A DNA stretch of 64,000 bases from Mayfieldus sp963781495 (lineage in GTDB: Bacteria > Actinomycetota > Thermoleophilia > Solirubrobacterales > 70-9). Positions 31,728 through 40,164 of the stretch are shown here, piece by piece (position 1 is the first letter of the stretch; the number at the start of each line of letters is the position of its first letter). The position numbers and the translations under genes are program-made. The stretch is from assembly GCA_963781495.1 (NCBI GenBank), contig CAWAFX010000002.1, positions 1,116,001 to 1,180,000 on the forward strand, in the 5' to 3' direction. The notes beneath the pieces are model-generated. The model saw only the letters and a list, made by a program, of their open reading frames with translations. It was not told the DNA's origin and did not search any database.

Positions 31728-32307
31728 CCTCGCGCGCGATCGCCCGCGCCCGCACCTTGTAGCCGTTGCCGTCGGGGTGCACCCCGTCAGCCGAGAGGGC
31801 GAGCGAGCGCCGGCGCACGATTCGCGTCCACTTGACCACCCGCAGGTTGCGGTGGCGGCGATTCTCCTGCGCGAGGACGCGGTTGAAGCCGGCGTAGCTG
31901 GAACCGCCGACTGGCGGGCGGACGATGTTCGGCCAGACCACGCAGTGGCGCCGCCCGGCGATGTGGATCGTCGAGCGCACGGCGGCGCGAAAGTCGCCCA
32001 CCGCACCCGGGTCGTCGTTGGTGCCGAGGCTCATCACGACCACGCGGGGGACCCTGCCCAGCCGACGCAGCAGCGCCACGCCCTGCTGGGCATGGCGCGA
32101 GATCGAGGCCGACTGGCGGACGTTGAAGCCGTGCAGGTCTCCGGGCAGATAAGGCCTGGTTCCGACGGCCAGCGAGTCGCCGTCGACGAAGACGAGCGGC
32201 CGGCCGCGGCGGTGATGCGCGGTCGAGGCGTCCGGCACCAGGACCAGGGGGAGGACGGTGAAGACGGCGATTGCGACGAGGCGGACTCGGATCGTGCCAT
32301 TGAACAC
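31693..32307 (-). CDS. SGNH/GDSL hydrolase, exported paralogue of the convergent gene
   Basis: The protein has 204 residues from GTG 32307. Hydrophobic N-terminus (about 8-26) is a signal peptide or anchor. FVDGDSLAVGTRPYL gives the catalytic Ser block, VMSLGTNDD block III, and SADGVHPDGNGY the Asp/His block. The C-terminus is very basic. Its 3' end overlaps the opposite SGNH gene by 35 nt (31693-31727). Substrate unknown. Confidence 0.75.
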   Translation of the reverse strand: MFNGTIRVRLVAIAVFTVLPLVLVPDASTAHHRRGRPLVFVDGDSLAVGTRPYLPGDLHGFNVRQSASISRHAQQGVALLRRLGRVPRVVVMSLGTNDDPGAVGDFRAAVRSTIHIAGRRHCVVWPNIVRPPVGGSSYAGFNRVLAQENRRHRNLRVVKWTRIVRRRSLALSADGVHPDGNGYKVRARAIAREVRRCARRRAKR

Positions 32308-32413
32308 CTGCGACGCGTGCCCAGGCTGCAATCGGGCGACCAGATCCACGAATTCGATGAGACATCCGGCCAGATCGCTGTGAGGTACGCGCGCTTGCAC
32401 CGATCCGGTCCGG

Positions 32414-33595
32414 GTGAGGCAGGACGGGCAACGAGCGAACTGGTCTTCCCGGCCCGGCACAGCAGCCATCTCGGTGGCACTGCTGTTGCTGGCCGGGCTG
32501 ATGCTGCTGCCGAGCGCGGCGGGTGCCGCGACACGGGCGCCGCTCGGCGCCGAGTCGACCCTGCAGGTCCCGGCTGCGACCGATCCCTTCCCCGACACCC
32601 TGATCCATCCGTCCCGGCGCATGGACCGCTCCCTGATCGGCATCCCCAGCGAGAAGGCCTTCCCGGTGATCGGCGGCGAGCAGGTGAAGATGTCATCCAC
32701 CTACTACGACGACGCCGACATGCAGAGCATCGCCGACGTCCTCGGCGGCCTGGTCCACGGCGAGGAGATGAACTCACTCTCGGTCTACGTGGCCTCGCCC
32801 GACGAGTTGAGCCAGATCTGCGGCCCCGGCGCGCTGGCCTGCTACGCGCCGTCGCAGGGCGAGATGTTCATCTCCGGCGAGGACGGCTCCTCGTACGGGG
32901 TCCCGCGCGACTTCACCATCGCCCACGAGTACGGCCACCACATCGCCAACAACAGGATCAACGCTCCTTGGACCGCGCTCGACACCGGCGCCAAGCGCTG
33001 GGCCACCTACGAGCACGTCTGCCAGGGCACCCGCAGGGACCAGCTCTTCCCCGGCGACGAGGGCACGCACTACTGGCAGAACCCGGGCGAGGGCTTCGCC
33101 GAGACCAATGCCCACCTCAACTTTCCCGACGTCCCGGTCCCCTGGGGCTACAACTCGCTGCTTCACCCCAGCCAGGCCTCGATCGCGAAGCTGGAGTCCG
33201 ACATCACCAGCCCCTGGAGCGCTCCGACGACGGTGAGCTGGCGGGGCAGCATCTGGCCGCAGCGCGCCAATCCGCCCCAGCGCCGCTTCTCGACCCCGCT
33301 CGACGGCCAGGTCGAGATCGACCTCAGCGGCCCCGCGGGCGCCAACTACGACCTCTACGTGCTCGGCGACAAGCTGCCGCTCTCCAGGCACCTGCGCGCG
33401 CGCGTCCGTCGCGCCCACCGCCGCCACCATCACCTGCACCGGCTGCGACCGCGGCGGCGGATCGTCAGCCGAGCGGTGACGGGCGGTTCCAACGAGCAGA
33501 TCGCGCTCAACCTCTGTGGCCAGAGCTCGATCCACATCGAGGTTCGGCGCCGTAGCGGCAGCGGGCCGTTCACGGTCAGTGTCACCCGCCCCTAG
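32414..33595 (+). CDS. Secreted zincin-type metalloprotease-like protein (HEYGHH), PPC-like C-terminus
   Basis: The protein has 393 residues. Signal peptide to about 38. Zinc motif HEYGHH at 171-176 in FTIAHEYGHHIANNRINAPW; downstream PGEGFAETNAH probably supplies a third ligand. Cys pairs lie before it (QICGPGALAC) and after it (EHVCQG). Residues 280-393 are a beta-rich domain (FSTPLDGQVEIDLSGP) like pre-peptidase C-terminal domains, interrupted by a His/Arg-rich insert. It is a clear paralogue of 34992-36089. Family not recognised by name; peptidase activity is inferred from the motif. Confidence 0.7.
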   Translation: MRQDGQRANWSSRPGTAAISVALLLLAGLMLLPSAAGAATRAPLGAESTLQVPAATDPFPDTLIHPSRRMDRSLIGIPSEKAFPVIGGEQVKMSSTYYDDADMQSIADVLGGLVHGEEMNSLSVYVASPDELSQICGPGALACYAPSQGEMFISGEDGSSYGVPRDFTIAHEYGHHIANNRINAPWTALDTGAKRWATYEHVCQGTRRDQLFPGDEGTHYWQNPGEGFAETNAHLNFPDVPVPWGYNSLLHPSQASIAKLESDITSPWSAPTTVSWRGSIWPQRANPPQRRFSTPLDGQVEIDLSGPAGANYDLYVLGDKLPLSRHLRARVRRAHRRHHHLHRLRPRRRIVSRAVTGGSNEQIALNLCGQSSIHIEVRRRSGSGPFTVSVTRP

Positions 33596-33759
33596 AACGC
33601 CGGTCCCCGCAGCTGGGAGGGATCTTGCGCCGATGCCGGGATTGCCCCCGGCGGACGACAAAGACGCAGCACCTACTACCCAATTTTGGTGGGCCGTGGT
33701 CGGCGCGCAGGGGAGCCGCGTGACCGCAGCAGCACCCGCAGCACAGTGTTGGAAAAGTC

Positions 33760-34995
33760 GTGAGCCCAGCAACGCAATCCCATGCCTTCCGCAGGCGCCG
33801 AGACCGCAGCCCGCTGCGCTGCGCGGCCCTTGCCCTGGCGATCGCGGCATCAGCCGCCTGCTTCGCTCCTTCGGCTTCTGCCGACACCGGGGCGGTTGGC
33901 GGCGGGGCCAACGCCAGCGCCTTCGACTCCCAGGGAATGTGGATCTGGTACGTCACCCGCTCCAACGGCGGCAACGTCCCGGCGATCGTCGCCCGCGCCA
34001 AGCGGGCGCGGATCGGCACCGTCTACGTCAAGGCCGGCGACGGGACCACGGCCTGGAGCCAGTTCACGAGCTCGCTGGTCTCCGCCCTGCACGCGGGCGG
34101 GCTGAAGGTCTGCGCCTGGCAGTTCGTCTACGGAAGCCGGCCCTACAAGGAGGCAAACGTCGGCGCCGCCGCGGTCGACAAGGGCGCCGACTGCCTGATC
34201 ATCGACGCCGAAGGGCAGTACGAGGGCAAGTACGCCGCCGCCGACCAGTACATGAGCAAGCTGCGGGCCCAGGTCGGCCCCGACTTCCCGATCTCGCTGG
34301 CCGCCTTTCCCTATGTGGACTACCACCCCGCCTTTCCCTATTCGGTCTTTCTCGGGCCGGGTGGGGCCCAGTTCAACCAGCCGCAGATGTACTGGAAGAC
34401 GATCGGGACCAGCGTCGGGCACGTCTATGCCCACACCTATTTGTTCAATCGTGTCTTTCAGCGGCCGATATATCCGATAGGACAGACCTATGAGAACCCC
34501 GGTCAACGCTCGATCAAGCAGTTCCGCCGCTATGCGATCAACTATCACGCTGGGGGCGTAAGTTGGTGGTCGTGGCAGGAGACGGGAGGAAGCGAATGGG
34601 GGACGCTCGGGTCGCGGGTGGCGAAGATGCGCGGCGTGCGCCCCAGCCTCGATCTGCCGCTGTTGAAGAAGGGCAGCCGGGGCGACCTGGTCGTCTGGGC
34701 GCAGGAGCACCTGGTCGCCGCCGGCCAGACACAGCTACCGGTCACCGGTTTGTTCGCCAGCAAGACCAAGGACGCGGTGATCGCCTTCCAGCAGCAGAAG
34801 GGCCTGCTGGCCGACGGGATGCTGGGCACCGACACCTGGCGGGCGCTGCTCGACTACACACCGGTCAAGGTCCCCTGGGGAACCAGCAGCCGGCTGGCCC
34901 GGGCGAGCTCCGGCGCACCGGGCGGAGCCGCGGCCCCGCTCTCGGCCTCGCTGCCGGCGCGGCAAAACGAGATCGATCCCGGCCCGCGACCATGA
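33760..34995 (+). CDS. Secreted TIM-barrel glycosidase-like protein with peptidoglycan-binding domain
   Basis: The protein has 411 residues. Signal peptide about 1-42 ending ASA. Residues 55-300 look like a glycoside-hydrolase-type barrel (GMWIWYVTRSNGG, RIGTVYVKAGDGT, ADCLIIDAEGQYEG with an Asp-x-Glu pair, INYHAGGVSWWSWQ). Residues 305-370 are a PG_binding_1 domain (LKKGSRGDLVVWAQEHL, GLFASKTKDAVIAFQQQKGL). It probably binds and possibly cuts cell wall. Its stop overlaps the next zincin gene's ATG (ATGA). Confidence 0.7.
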   Translation: MSPATQSHAFRRRRDRSPLRCAALALAIAASAACFAPSASADTGAVGGGANASAFDSQGMWIWYVTRSNGGNVPAIVARAKRARIGTVYVKAGDGTTAWSQFTSSLVSALHAGGLKVCAWQFVYGSRPYKEANVGAAAVDKGADCLIIDAEGQYEGKYAAADQYMSKLRAQVGPDFPISLAAFPYVDYHPAFPYSVFLGPGGAQFNQPQMYWKTIGTSVGHVYAHTYLFNRVFQRPIYPIGQTYENPGQRSIKQFRRYAINYHAGGVSWWSWQETGGSEWGTLGSRVAKMRGVRPSLDLPLLKKGSRGDLVVWAQEHLVAAGQTQLPVTGLFASKTKDAVIAFQQQKGLLADGMLGTDTWRALLDYTPVKVPWGTSSRLARASSGAPGGAAAPLSASLPARQNEIDPGPRP

Positions 34996-36089
34996 GGGCG
35001 ACCCTGGCGGCCCTCGGCGCGCTGCTCGTCTCACTGGTGATCGCGGTCCCCGCCGGGGCGGCGAGCCAGCGCCAGCTGCGCGAGGGCGCATTCGCGGTGC
35101 CGACGCCGACGGCGCCGGTCCGCGACGCGGTGATCGAGCATCCGACCCGGGCCCTGGCGCGGGCCACCGCCTCGGCGCGCTTCGCGCGCTATCCGGTCAA
35201 CGACGGCGCCGGCGGCAGCGTCGACATCACGGTCTCGACGTCCTGCTCGCTGCTCTGCGATCCGGCCCAGAAGGACCCGCAGACGATCGCCAACTTCCTT
35301 GGCACCCTGCCGCACGGCTCCGAGATCAACATGCTCGCGGTGCAGGTGGTCACCCCGGCCGAGATCGCCGCCCAATGCGGTTCCCCCGACGCCCAGGCCT
35401 GTTACTTCCCGGCCGAGAACACGATGCTAATCAACGGCAGCGCCACAACCGGCTCGGACAACGCGACCCCGGACTTCGTGATCGCGCACGAATACGGTCA
35501 CCACGTCGCCAACCACCGCTCGAACGCACCCTTCGGCAACCCGTCGACCGAGTACGGGCCGAAGAACTGGGCCAGCTGGGCCGGCGTCTGCGCCGGCGTG
35601 CGCGCGGGGCACTACTTCCCCGGCGACGAGGGCGACCACTACCGCGACAATCCGGGCGAGGCCTGGGCCGAGTCCTACGCCCACAACCGCTTCCCCAGCG
35701 ACCCTGTGCCCTGGGAGTGGCCCGCCTTCCCCGCTCCCGACGCCAATGCCTACGCCGCGATCCAGAAGGACGCCATCAGCCCCTGGACCGCAGACCACCC
35801 GGTTCGCCACAAGGGGCGCTTCGGCCACCGGCGCAAGGTGCACAAGCGGGCCACCGTCTTTGCGACCCCGCTCGACGGGGACCTGACGGTCACCCTGAAG
35901 GGCCCCGACAGGGCCGATCTGGGGCTGAAGCTGAAGGACTCCCAGGGACACGTCGTCGCGCGCTCGGACGGCCTCGGCTCCCACGAGCAGGTCCGCTACA
36001 CGGTCTGCGGCCAGCGATCGTTCACCGCGATCGTCCGTCGCCACGGCCACAAGCGGGCGCGCTACAGGCTGACCGCGCTGGAGCCCTGA
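34992..36089 (+). CDS. Secreted zincin-type metalloprotease-like protein (HEYGHH), second paralogue
   Basis: The protein has 365 residues. Signal peptide 1-24 (ATLAALGALLVSLVIAVPAGA). HEYGHH at 166-171 in FVIAHEYGHHVANHRSNAPF, then FPGDEGDHYRDNPGEAWAESYAH as in the first paralogue. C-terminal beta domain starts FATPLDGDLTVTLKGP. Coupled to the peptidoglycan-binding gene by a 4-nt overlap, so the hydrolase and this zincin are made together. Abuts the convergent FAH gene with no spacer. Confidence 0.72.
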   Translation: MRATLAALGALLVSLVIAVPAGAASQRQLREGAFAVPTPTAPVRDAVIEHPTRALARATASARFARYPVNDGAGGSVDITVSTSCSLLCDPAQKDPQTIANFLGTLPHGSEINMLAVQVVTPAEIAAQCGSPDAQACYFPAENTMLINGSATTGSDNATPDFVIAHEYGHHVANHRSNAPFGNPSTEYGPKNWASWAGVCAGVRAGHYFPGDEGDHYRDNPGEAWAESYAHNRFPSDPVPWEWPAFPAPDANAYAAIQKDAISPWTADHPVRHKGRFGHRRKVHKRATVFATPLDGDLTVTLKGPDRADLGLKLKDSQGHVVARSDGLGSHEQVRYTVCGQRSFTAIVRRHGHKRARYRLTALEP

Positions 36090-36926
36090 TCAGCGCCGCA
36101 GCGTGTTCTGCAGCCGGCCCAGGGTCGGCGAGCTGACGACGACCTCGTCTCCGTCCTGAAGCCAGACCCTGGGCTCGCGCACGCTGCCCACTCCGGCCGG
36201 CGTGCCGGTCGCGACCAGGTCGCCCGGCTCGAGCGTCATCAGGGTCGAGAGATGGGCGACGAGCTCCGGGACCGAGAAGATCAGGTCGGCGGTGCTGGCC
36301 TGCTGCATGGTCTCCCCGTTGAGCTGCAGCGAGATCTCGATCCCGTCGTGGGGGCCCGCCTCGTCCGGGGTGACCAGGGCCGGACCGCAGGGCGCCGACC
36401 CGTCGAAGACCTTGCCAGGCATCCACTGCGGGGTCGCGAACTGCAGATCGCGGGCCGAGAGGTCGTTGAAGAGGGTGTAGCCGGCGAGGTAGTCGAGGGC
36501 CTCGTCCTCGCTCACAGAGCTGGCGCGGCGCCCGACCACGAACGCGAGCTCGGCTTCGTAGTCGACCTTTTCGCTGGCGGCGGGCAGCTTGACCGTAGTT
36601 CCCGGGGCGGCGAGCGCGTTGCGGTACTTGCCGAAGATCGTCGGGCTGCTGGGCGGGTCGATCCCCGCCTCGGCCGCGTGGGAGCGGTAGTTGAGCCCGA
36701 TGCAGACGATCTTCTGCGGATCGGCGATCGGCGCCAGCAGCTGCGGACTGGCGATGGCCGCCCCGACCTCTGCGCCCGCCAGGTCTTCGATCCCCCCCTC
36801 AACGATCAGCTCGCGGAGGCTGGACCGCTGCGGTTCGCCGAGCGCGCCCCAGGCGTCGAATACCTCCTCGTCGCGCAGGATTCCGGCCCGCGGTTCGTCC
36901 TCCGACAAGTAGCTGACGAGCCTCAT
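36090..36926 (-). CDS. Fumarylacetoacetate hydrolase (FAH)-family protein
   Basis: The protein has 278 residues. N-terminal MRLVSYLSEDEPRAG, core KIVCIGLNYRSHAAEAG, PTIFGKYRNALAAPG, the metal-binding DYEAELAFVVGRRA (Glu-x-Glu) and TLFNDLSARDLQF (Asp), MPGKVFDGSAPCGP, and GDLVATGTPAGVG. Family members hydrolyse or decarboxylate dicarbonyl acids in aromatic degradation; the exact substrate is unknown. ATG 36926 has TAGTCT 7 nt upstream. Confidence 0.88.
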   Translation of the reverse strand: MRLVSYLSEDEPRAGILRDEEVFDAWGALGEPQRSSLRELIVEGGIEDLAGAEVGAAIASPQLLAPIADPQKIVCIGLNYRSHAAEAGIDPPSSPTIFGKYRNALAAPGTTVKLPAASEKVDYEAELAFVVGRRASSVSEDEALDYLAGYTLFNDLSARDLQFATPQWMPGKVFDGSAPCGPALVTPDEAGPHDGIEISLQLNGETMQQASTADLIFSVPELVAHLSTLMTLEPGDLVATGTPAGVGSVREPRVWLQDGDEVVVSSPTLGRLQNTLRR

Positions 36927-36933
36927 CGCGGGC

Positions 36934-36939
36934 AGACTA
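36934..36939 (-). promoter_or_regulatory. -10 hexamer TAGTCT, leaderless FAH gene
   Basis: TAGTCT on the minus strand ends 7 nt before ATG 36926, no ribosome site. Confidence 0.55.
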
Positions 36940-36992
36940 ACCGGCGCCGATGGACCCGAGGGGCGGTCGCGACCGGGTCGCCACGCAGTGCC

Positions 36993-36998
36993 TAGACT
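36993..36998 (+). promoter_or_regulatory. tRNA-Asp promoter -10 TAGACT
   Basis: TAGACT lies 12 nt before the tRNA, inside TGCCTAGACT, the same 10-mer found upstream of tRNA-Glu. Confidence 0.5.
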
Positions 36999-37010
36999 CT
37001 GATCACCCCA

Positions 37011-37284
<274 letters not shown>

Positions 37285-37320
37285 CATTGAAACTACCTCG
37301 GCGCCGCCGCTGCCAGTCGC

Positions 37321-37944
37321 TCATTCGCTGACCTCGCCCAGCCCGCGCCAGAAGATGTCGCGGGTCAGGGCGAGGACCTGCTCGCGGCTCAGGTCGCGGT
37401 TCTCCCACCACCAGACGACGATCCCGTTCACGGCGGTGATCACGGCCTTGGCGTAGAGCTCGTCGACCCGGGCGCGGCCGATCCTCGCCGAGACCTTCAA
37501 ATTCGGAATGGTCGAGAACAGGACCGCCGATGCACGCGTCGCACGGGCCTGGATTCTGCGGTGCGCGGCCGCGACCTTGGGGTCGTCGGGGGCGTCGAGC
37601 AGCAGCATCCGCCAGCCCTGCTCGTGCTCCTCGATCCATTCCAGAAAGGCGCTGATCGCGGCCATGAACAGCTGCTCGGGATTCGAGATGTCGGCGGGAA
37701 AGGCCCAGTGGGCGATCAGCGCGTCGGCGTGCATCTGCAGCAGGGTCGTGTAGAGGTCGGCCTTCGACTTGAAGTGGTCATAGAGCACCGGCGTCGTGAC
37801 GCCGGCGGCGGAGGCGATCGCGCGCATCGAGGTCTTGTCGAAGCCGTGCTTGGAGAAAAGCTCGGCGCCGGCTTCGAGGATCAGCGCCCGTCGCTTCGCC
37901 GGCGTGAGCCGCGCGCGGGGGCGTTTCCGAGCCTTACCTGACAT
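37321..37944 (-). CDS. TetR-family transcriptional regulator
   Basis: The protein has 207 residues. N-terminal HTH at about 15-62: RRALILEAGAELFSKHGFDKTSMRAIASAAGVTTPVLYDHFKSKADLY. The C-terminal helical ligand domain is rich in Trp (VVWWWENRD). The ATG lies inside a perfect palindrome CTGACATATGTCAG, and a second palindrome with the same half-sites lies 26 bp upstream, so it very probably represses itself. It is divergent from a second TetR gene and may control it and the decarboxylase gene. Confidence 0.88.
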   Translation of the reverse strand: MSGKARKRPRARLTPAKRRALILEAGAELFSKHGFDKTSMRAIASAAGVTTPVLYDHFKSKADLYTTLLQMHADALIAHWAFPADISNPEQLFMAAISAFLEWIEEHEQGWRMLLLDAPDDPKVAAAHRRIQARATRASAVLFSTIPNLKVSARIGRARVDELYAKAVITAVNGIVVWWWENRDLSREQVLALTRDIFWRGLGEVSE

Positions 37945-37951
37945 ATGTCAG
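37938..37951. promoter_or_regulatory. Palindromic operator CTGACATATGTCAG over the TetR start
   Basis: A perfect 14-bp palindrome covers the ATG of the TetR gene. Half-site CTGAC is shared with the palindrome at 37964-37980. The predicted -10 TAAATT (37953-37958, minus) lies between the two, so bound repressor would block initiation. Confidence 0.65.
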
Positions 37952-37952
37952 C

Positions 37953-37958
37953 AATTTA
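37953..37958 (-). promoter_or_regulatory. -10 hexamer TAAATT for the TetR gene
   Basis: TAAATT on the minus strand ends 8 nt before ATG 37944, predicting a leaderless or near-leaderless mRNA whose start sits inside the operator palindrome. Confidence 0.45.
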
Positions 37959-37963
37959 GCCCT

Positions 37964-37980
37964 CCTGACTTCAAGTCAGG
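37964..37980. promoter_or_regulatory. Palindromic operator CCTGACTTCAAGTCAGG
   Basis: A perfect 17-bp palindrome (8-bp arms, one central base). An A8 run follows on the plus strand; no T run follows on either strand, so it is not a terminator. Shared CTGAC/GTCAG half-sites with 37938-37951 mark it as a second TetR operator. Confidence 0.6.
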
Positions 37981-38030
37981 AAAAAAAAGACCGGTACCGG
38001 TACCAAGAAGTCGGCAGTGTCCGCTTTCGA

Positions 38031-38046
38031 TTGGCTATTCAGCCAA
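38031..38046. promoter_or_regulatory. Inverted repeat TTGGCT-ATTC-AGCCAA
   Basis: Perfect 6-bp arms with a 4-bp centre, 54 bp before the start chosen for the second TetR gene. Its half-site differs from the CTGAC sites, so it is a candidate operator for the second regulator. Confidence 0.4.
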
Positions 38047-38099
38047 CTAAAGTCCCCGCCGGGGTGGAGCAGACCGAGCAAGCAGTCAGTGGGGAGAGC

Positions 38100-38741
38100 G
38101 TGCAGCGTCCGGAGCGCCCTGTCCGCCGCCTGACCGGCGCCCAGCGCCAGCGCAGCATCGTCTACGCGGCGGCCGAGGTGTTCGCGCGCCGCGGCTACGA
38201 GGCGGCGCGGATCGAGGAGATCGCCGCCGAGGCGGGCGTCTCCAAGGCTCTGATCTACGAGCACTTCAAGAGCAAGCGCGAGCTGTACACCCACATCATG
38301 CGCACCGGCACCAAGGAGTCGCTGCTGCGCGTCCTGCAGGCCGCCGCTCCGGGGTCGGACGCGATGCAGCGCGTCGAGCGGGGCCTGCGGGCGTTCCTCG
38401 ACTTCGTCGCCGAGCAGCCGTCGGTGTGGAGAGTGATCGAGCAGGACGTCTCCGACCCGGAGATCCTCGCCCTCGACCAGAGCGTGCAGAAGCGATCCGA
38501 GGACGCGATTGCCCAGCTTCTGGCCAGCGACGAGGCGATCACCCGCCGCGGTCTGGATCCCAACTACCTGCAGCTGCTCGCGGTGATGATCAACGGCGCG
38601 GGCGTGCGGGCCGCGAACTGGTGGCTGGAGAATCCGACCGTGCCCCAGGAGGAGGTGCTCGCCCCGCTTATGCAGTTCATGGCGATCGGGATCGAGGGAA
38701 TCCGCCACCCCGGCACGGCCGGGCCCGAGCCTCCGGCCTAG
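38100..38741 (+). CDS. TetR-family transcriptional regulator, second
   Basis: The protein has 213 residues from GTG 38100 (GGGGAG just upstream; GTG 38064 and TTG 38031 are in frame). HTH at about 12-58: RQRSIVYAAAEVFARRGYEAARIEEIAAEAGVSKALIYEHFKSKRELY. The C-terminal domain is helical, ending in a Pro/Gly/Ala tail. It is divergent from the other TetR gene across about 155 bp packed with palindromes and lies 46 bp before the glutamate decarboxylase gene, a plausible target. Confidence 0.85.
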   Translation: MQRPERPVRRLTGAQRQRSIVYAAAEVFARRGYEAARIEEIAAEAGVSKALIYEHFKSKRELYTHIMRTGTKESLLRVLQAAAPGSDAMQRVERGLRAFLDFVAEQPSVWRVIEQDVSDPEILALDQSVQKRSEDAIAQLLASDEAITRRGLDPNYLQLLAVMINGAGVRAANWWLENPTVPQEEVLAPLMQFMAIGIEGIRHPGTAGPEPPA

Positions 38742-38775
38742 GCCGGACCGGCCGGCCGCGCGGCCGGTGGTTTAC

Positions 38776-38781
38776 TTCTAT
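38776..38781 (+). promoter_or_regulatory. -10 hexamer TTCTAT, leaderless glutamate decarboxylase gene
   Basis: TTCTAT (or overlapping TATACC, 38779-38784) ends 6 nt before GTG 38788, favouring this start over GTG 38767. Confidence 0.45.
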
Positions 38782-38787
38782 ACCGCC

Positions 38788-40164
38788 GTGCCCGATTCAC
38801 CCCGGCCGCAAGAGCCACCTGAGGTCAGCCTCGCCGAGCGCTACTTCACCAAGCCGGCGATCAGCAGGCAGATGCCTGAGCACAGCCGCGAGCCGCGGGT
38901 CGCGCTGGCGCTGCTCGAGTCGGAGATGCTGCTCGACGGCAACCCGGAGAAGAATCTCGCCACCTTCGTCACCACCTGGATGGAGCCGGAGGCCAAGGAG
39001 GTCATCCTTCTCAACCTCCACCGCAACTGGATCGATCACGCCGAGTACCCCCGCACCGCGGAGATCGCCAACCGCTGCGTGCGGATGCTGCACGACCTCT
39101 TCCACGGGATTGGCGAGCCCGAGGCTCCGGGCACCGCCTGCGCCGGATCCTCGGAAGCGGTGATGCTGGGGGCGCTGGCGATGAAGTGGCGTTGGAAGGG
39201 CGCCCGCGAAAAGGCCGGCAAGCCGACCGACAAGCCCAACCTCGTCTACGGCGCCGACGTCCACGTCGTCTGGGACAAGTTCTGCCGCTACTTCGACGTC
39301 GAGCCGCGCCAGGTCTCGCTTCCGAAGGGCCAATACACGGTCGGCGCCGAAGAGCTCGAACCGCAGATCGACGAGAACACGATCGGCGTCGTCGCGGTGG
39401 TGGGGACGACGTTTACCGGAGAGTGCGACGACGTCGCCGGGATCGACGCGATGCTGGCCGAGCTGCGCGGTCGCGGCCTCGACGTGCCGCTGCACATCGA
39501 CGCCGCGAGTGGCGGCTTCGTCTTTCCGTTCTCCGATCCCGACTTCGCCTGGGACTTCCGCCTCGACTCGGTGAAGTCGATCAACGTCTCCGGGCACAAG
39601 TTCGGCCTCGTCTACCCGGGCGTCGGCTGGCTCGTCTTCCGCGACGGGGAGCAGCTACCCGAGGATCTCGTCTTCTACGAGGACTACCTGGGCGAGAAGG
39701 ACGCCACCTACACGCTCAACTTCTCCGGCAGCTCGGCGCTGATCCTGGCCCAGTACTACAACTTCGTTCGCCACGGCAAGCAGGGCTACGCCTCACTGGT
39801 GCGGGCGATGGACGCCAACGCATCCGCGCTCGCGGAGCGCCTCGGCGCCGAGGACGCGCTGGAGCTGCTCGGAGGCGAGCCGAAGCTTCCCCTGGTGATC
39901 ACCAGGGTGCGTGAGGGGGAGGAGTTCAGCGGCGCCGCCCTGGTCGCCGAGTTGGCCCAGCGCCGCGGCTGGATGGTCCCCGCCTACCAGCTGCCGCCCG
40001 ACAACGAGGACCAGCAGATCATCCGCATGCTGGTCAAGATCAACCAGACCCGGGAGCTTGCCGACGCGCTGGCCGACGACGTCCGCGACTCAATCGTCGA
40101 CCTGCGCAAACGAGCGCAAGGCGAGAGGCCGAAGCTGCCCGTGCACCGCGGGCACGGCTACTGA
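38788..40164 (+). CDS. gad: Glutamate decarboxylase
   Basis: The protein has 458 residues, full length for bacterial GadB. PLP-binding Lys271 is in INVSGHKFGLVYPGVGW; other landmarks are CAGSSEAVMLGALAMKWRW, PHIDAASGGFV-type HIDAASGGFVFPF, and FSGSSALILAQYYNFVR. It converts glutamate to GABA, consuming a proton. The GABA could enter the succinate-semialdehyde route encoded at 62348. No GABA antiporter is adjacent. Preceded by two TetR genes. Confidence 0.92.
   Translation: MPDSPRPQEPPEVSLAERYFTKPAISRQMPEHSREPRVALALLESEMLLDGNPEKNLATFVTTWMEPEAKEVILLNLHRNWIDHAEYPRTAEIANRCVRMLHDLFHGIGEPEAPGTACAGSSEAVMLGALAMKWRWKGAREKAGKPTDKPNLVYGADVHVVWDKFCRYFDVEPRQVSLPKGQYTVGAEELEPQIDENTIGVVAVVGTTFTGECDDVAGIDAMLAELRGRGLDVPLHIDAASGGFVFPFSDPDFAWDFRLDSVKSINVSGHKFGLVYPGVGWLVFRDGEQLPEDLVFYEDYLGEKDATYTLNFSGSSALILAQYYNFVRHGKQGYASLVRAMDANASALAERLGAEDALELLGGEPKLPLVITRVREGEEFSGAALVAELAQRRGWMVPAYQLPPDNEDQQIIRMLVKINQTRELADALADDVRDSIVDLRKRAQGERPKLPVHRGHGY

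Noticed and set aside
30933..36089. The exported-enzyme block as a toxin or secretion system
   Set aside because: No secretion machinery, immunity-like gene or toxin domain is visible; signal peptides and a wall-binding domain fit ordinary wall metabolism.
37964..37988. Palindrome followed by eight A as a terminator
   Set aside because: The run is A on the plus strand after the stem, and on the minus strand the T run precedes the stem; neither orientation gives a terminator.
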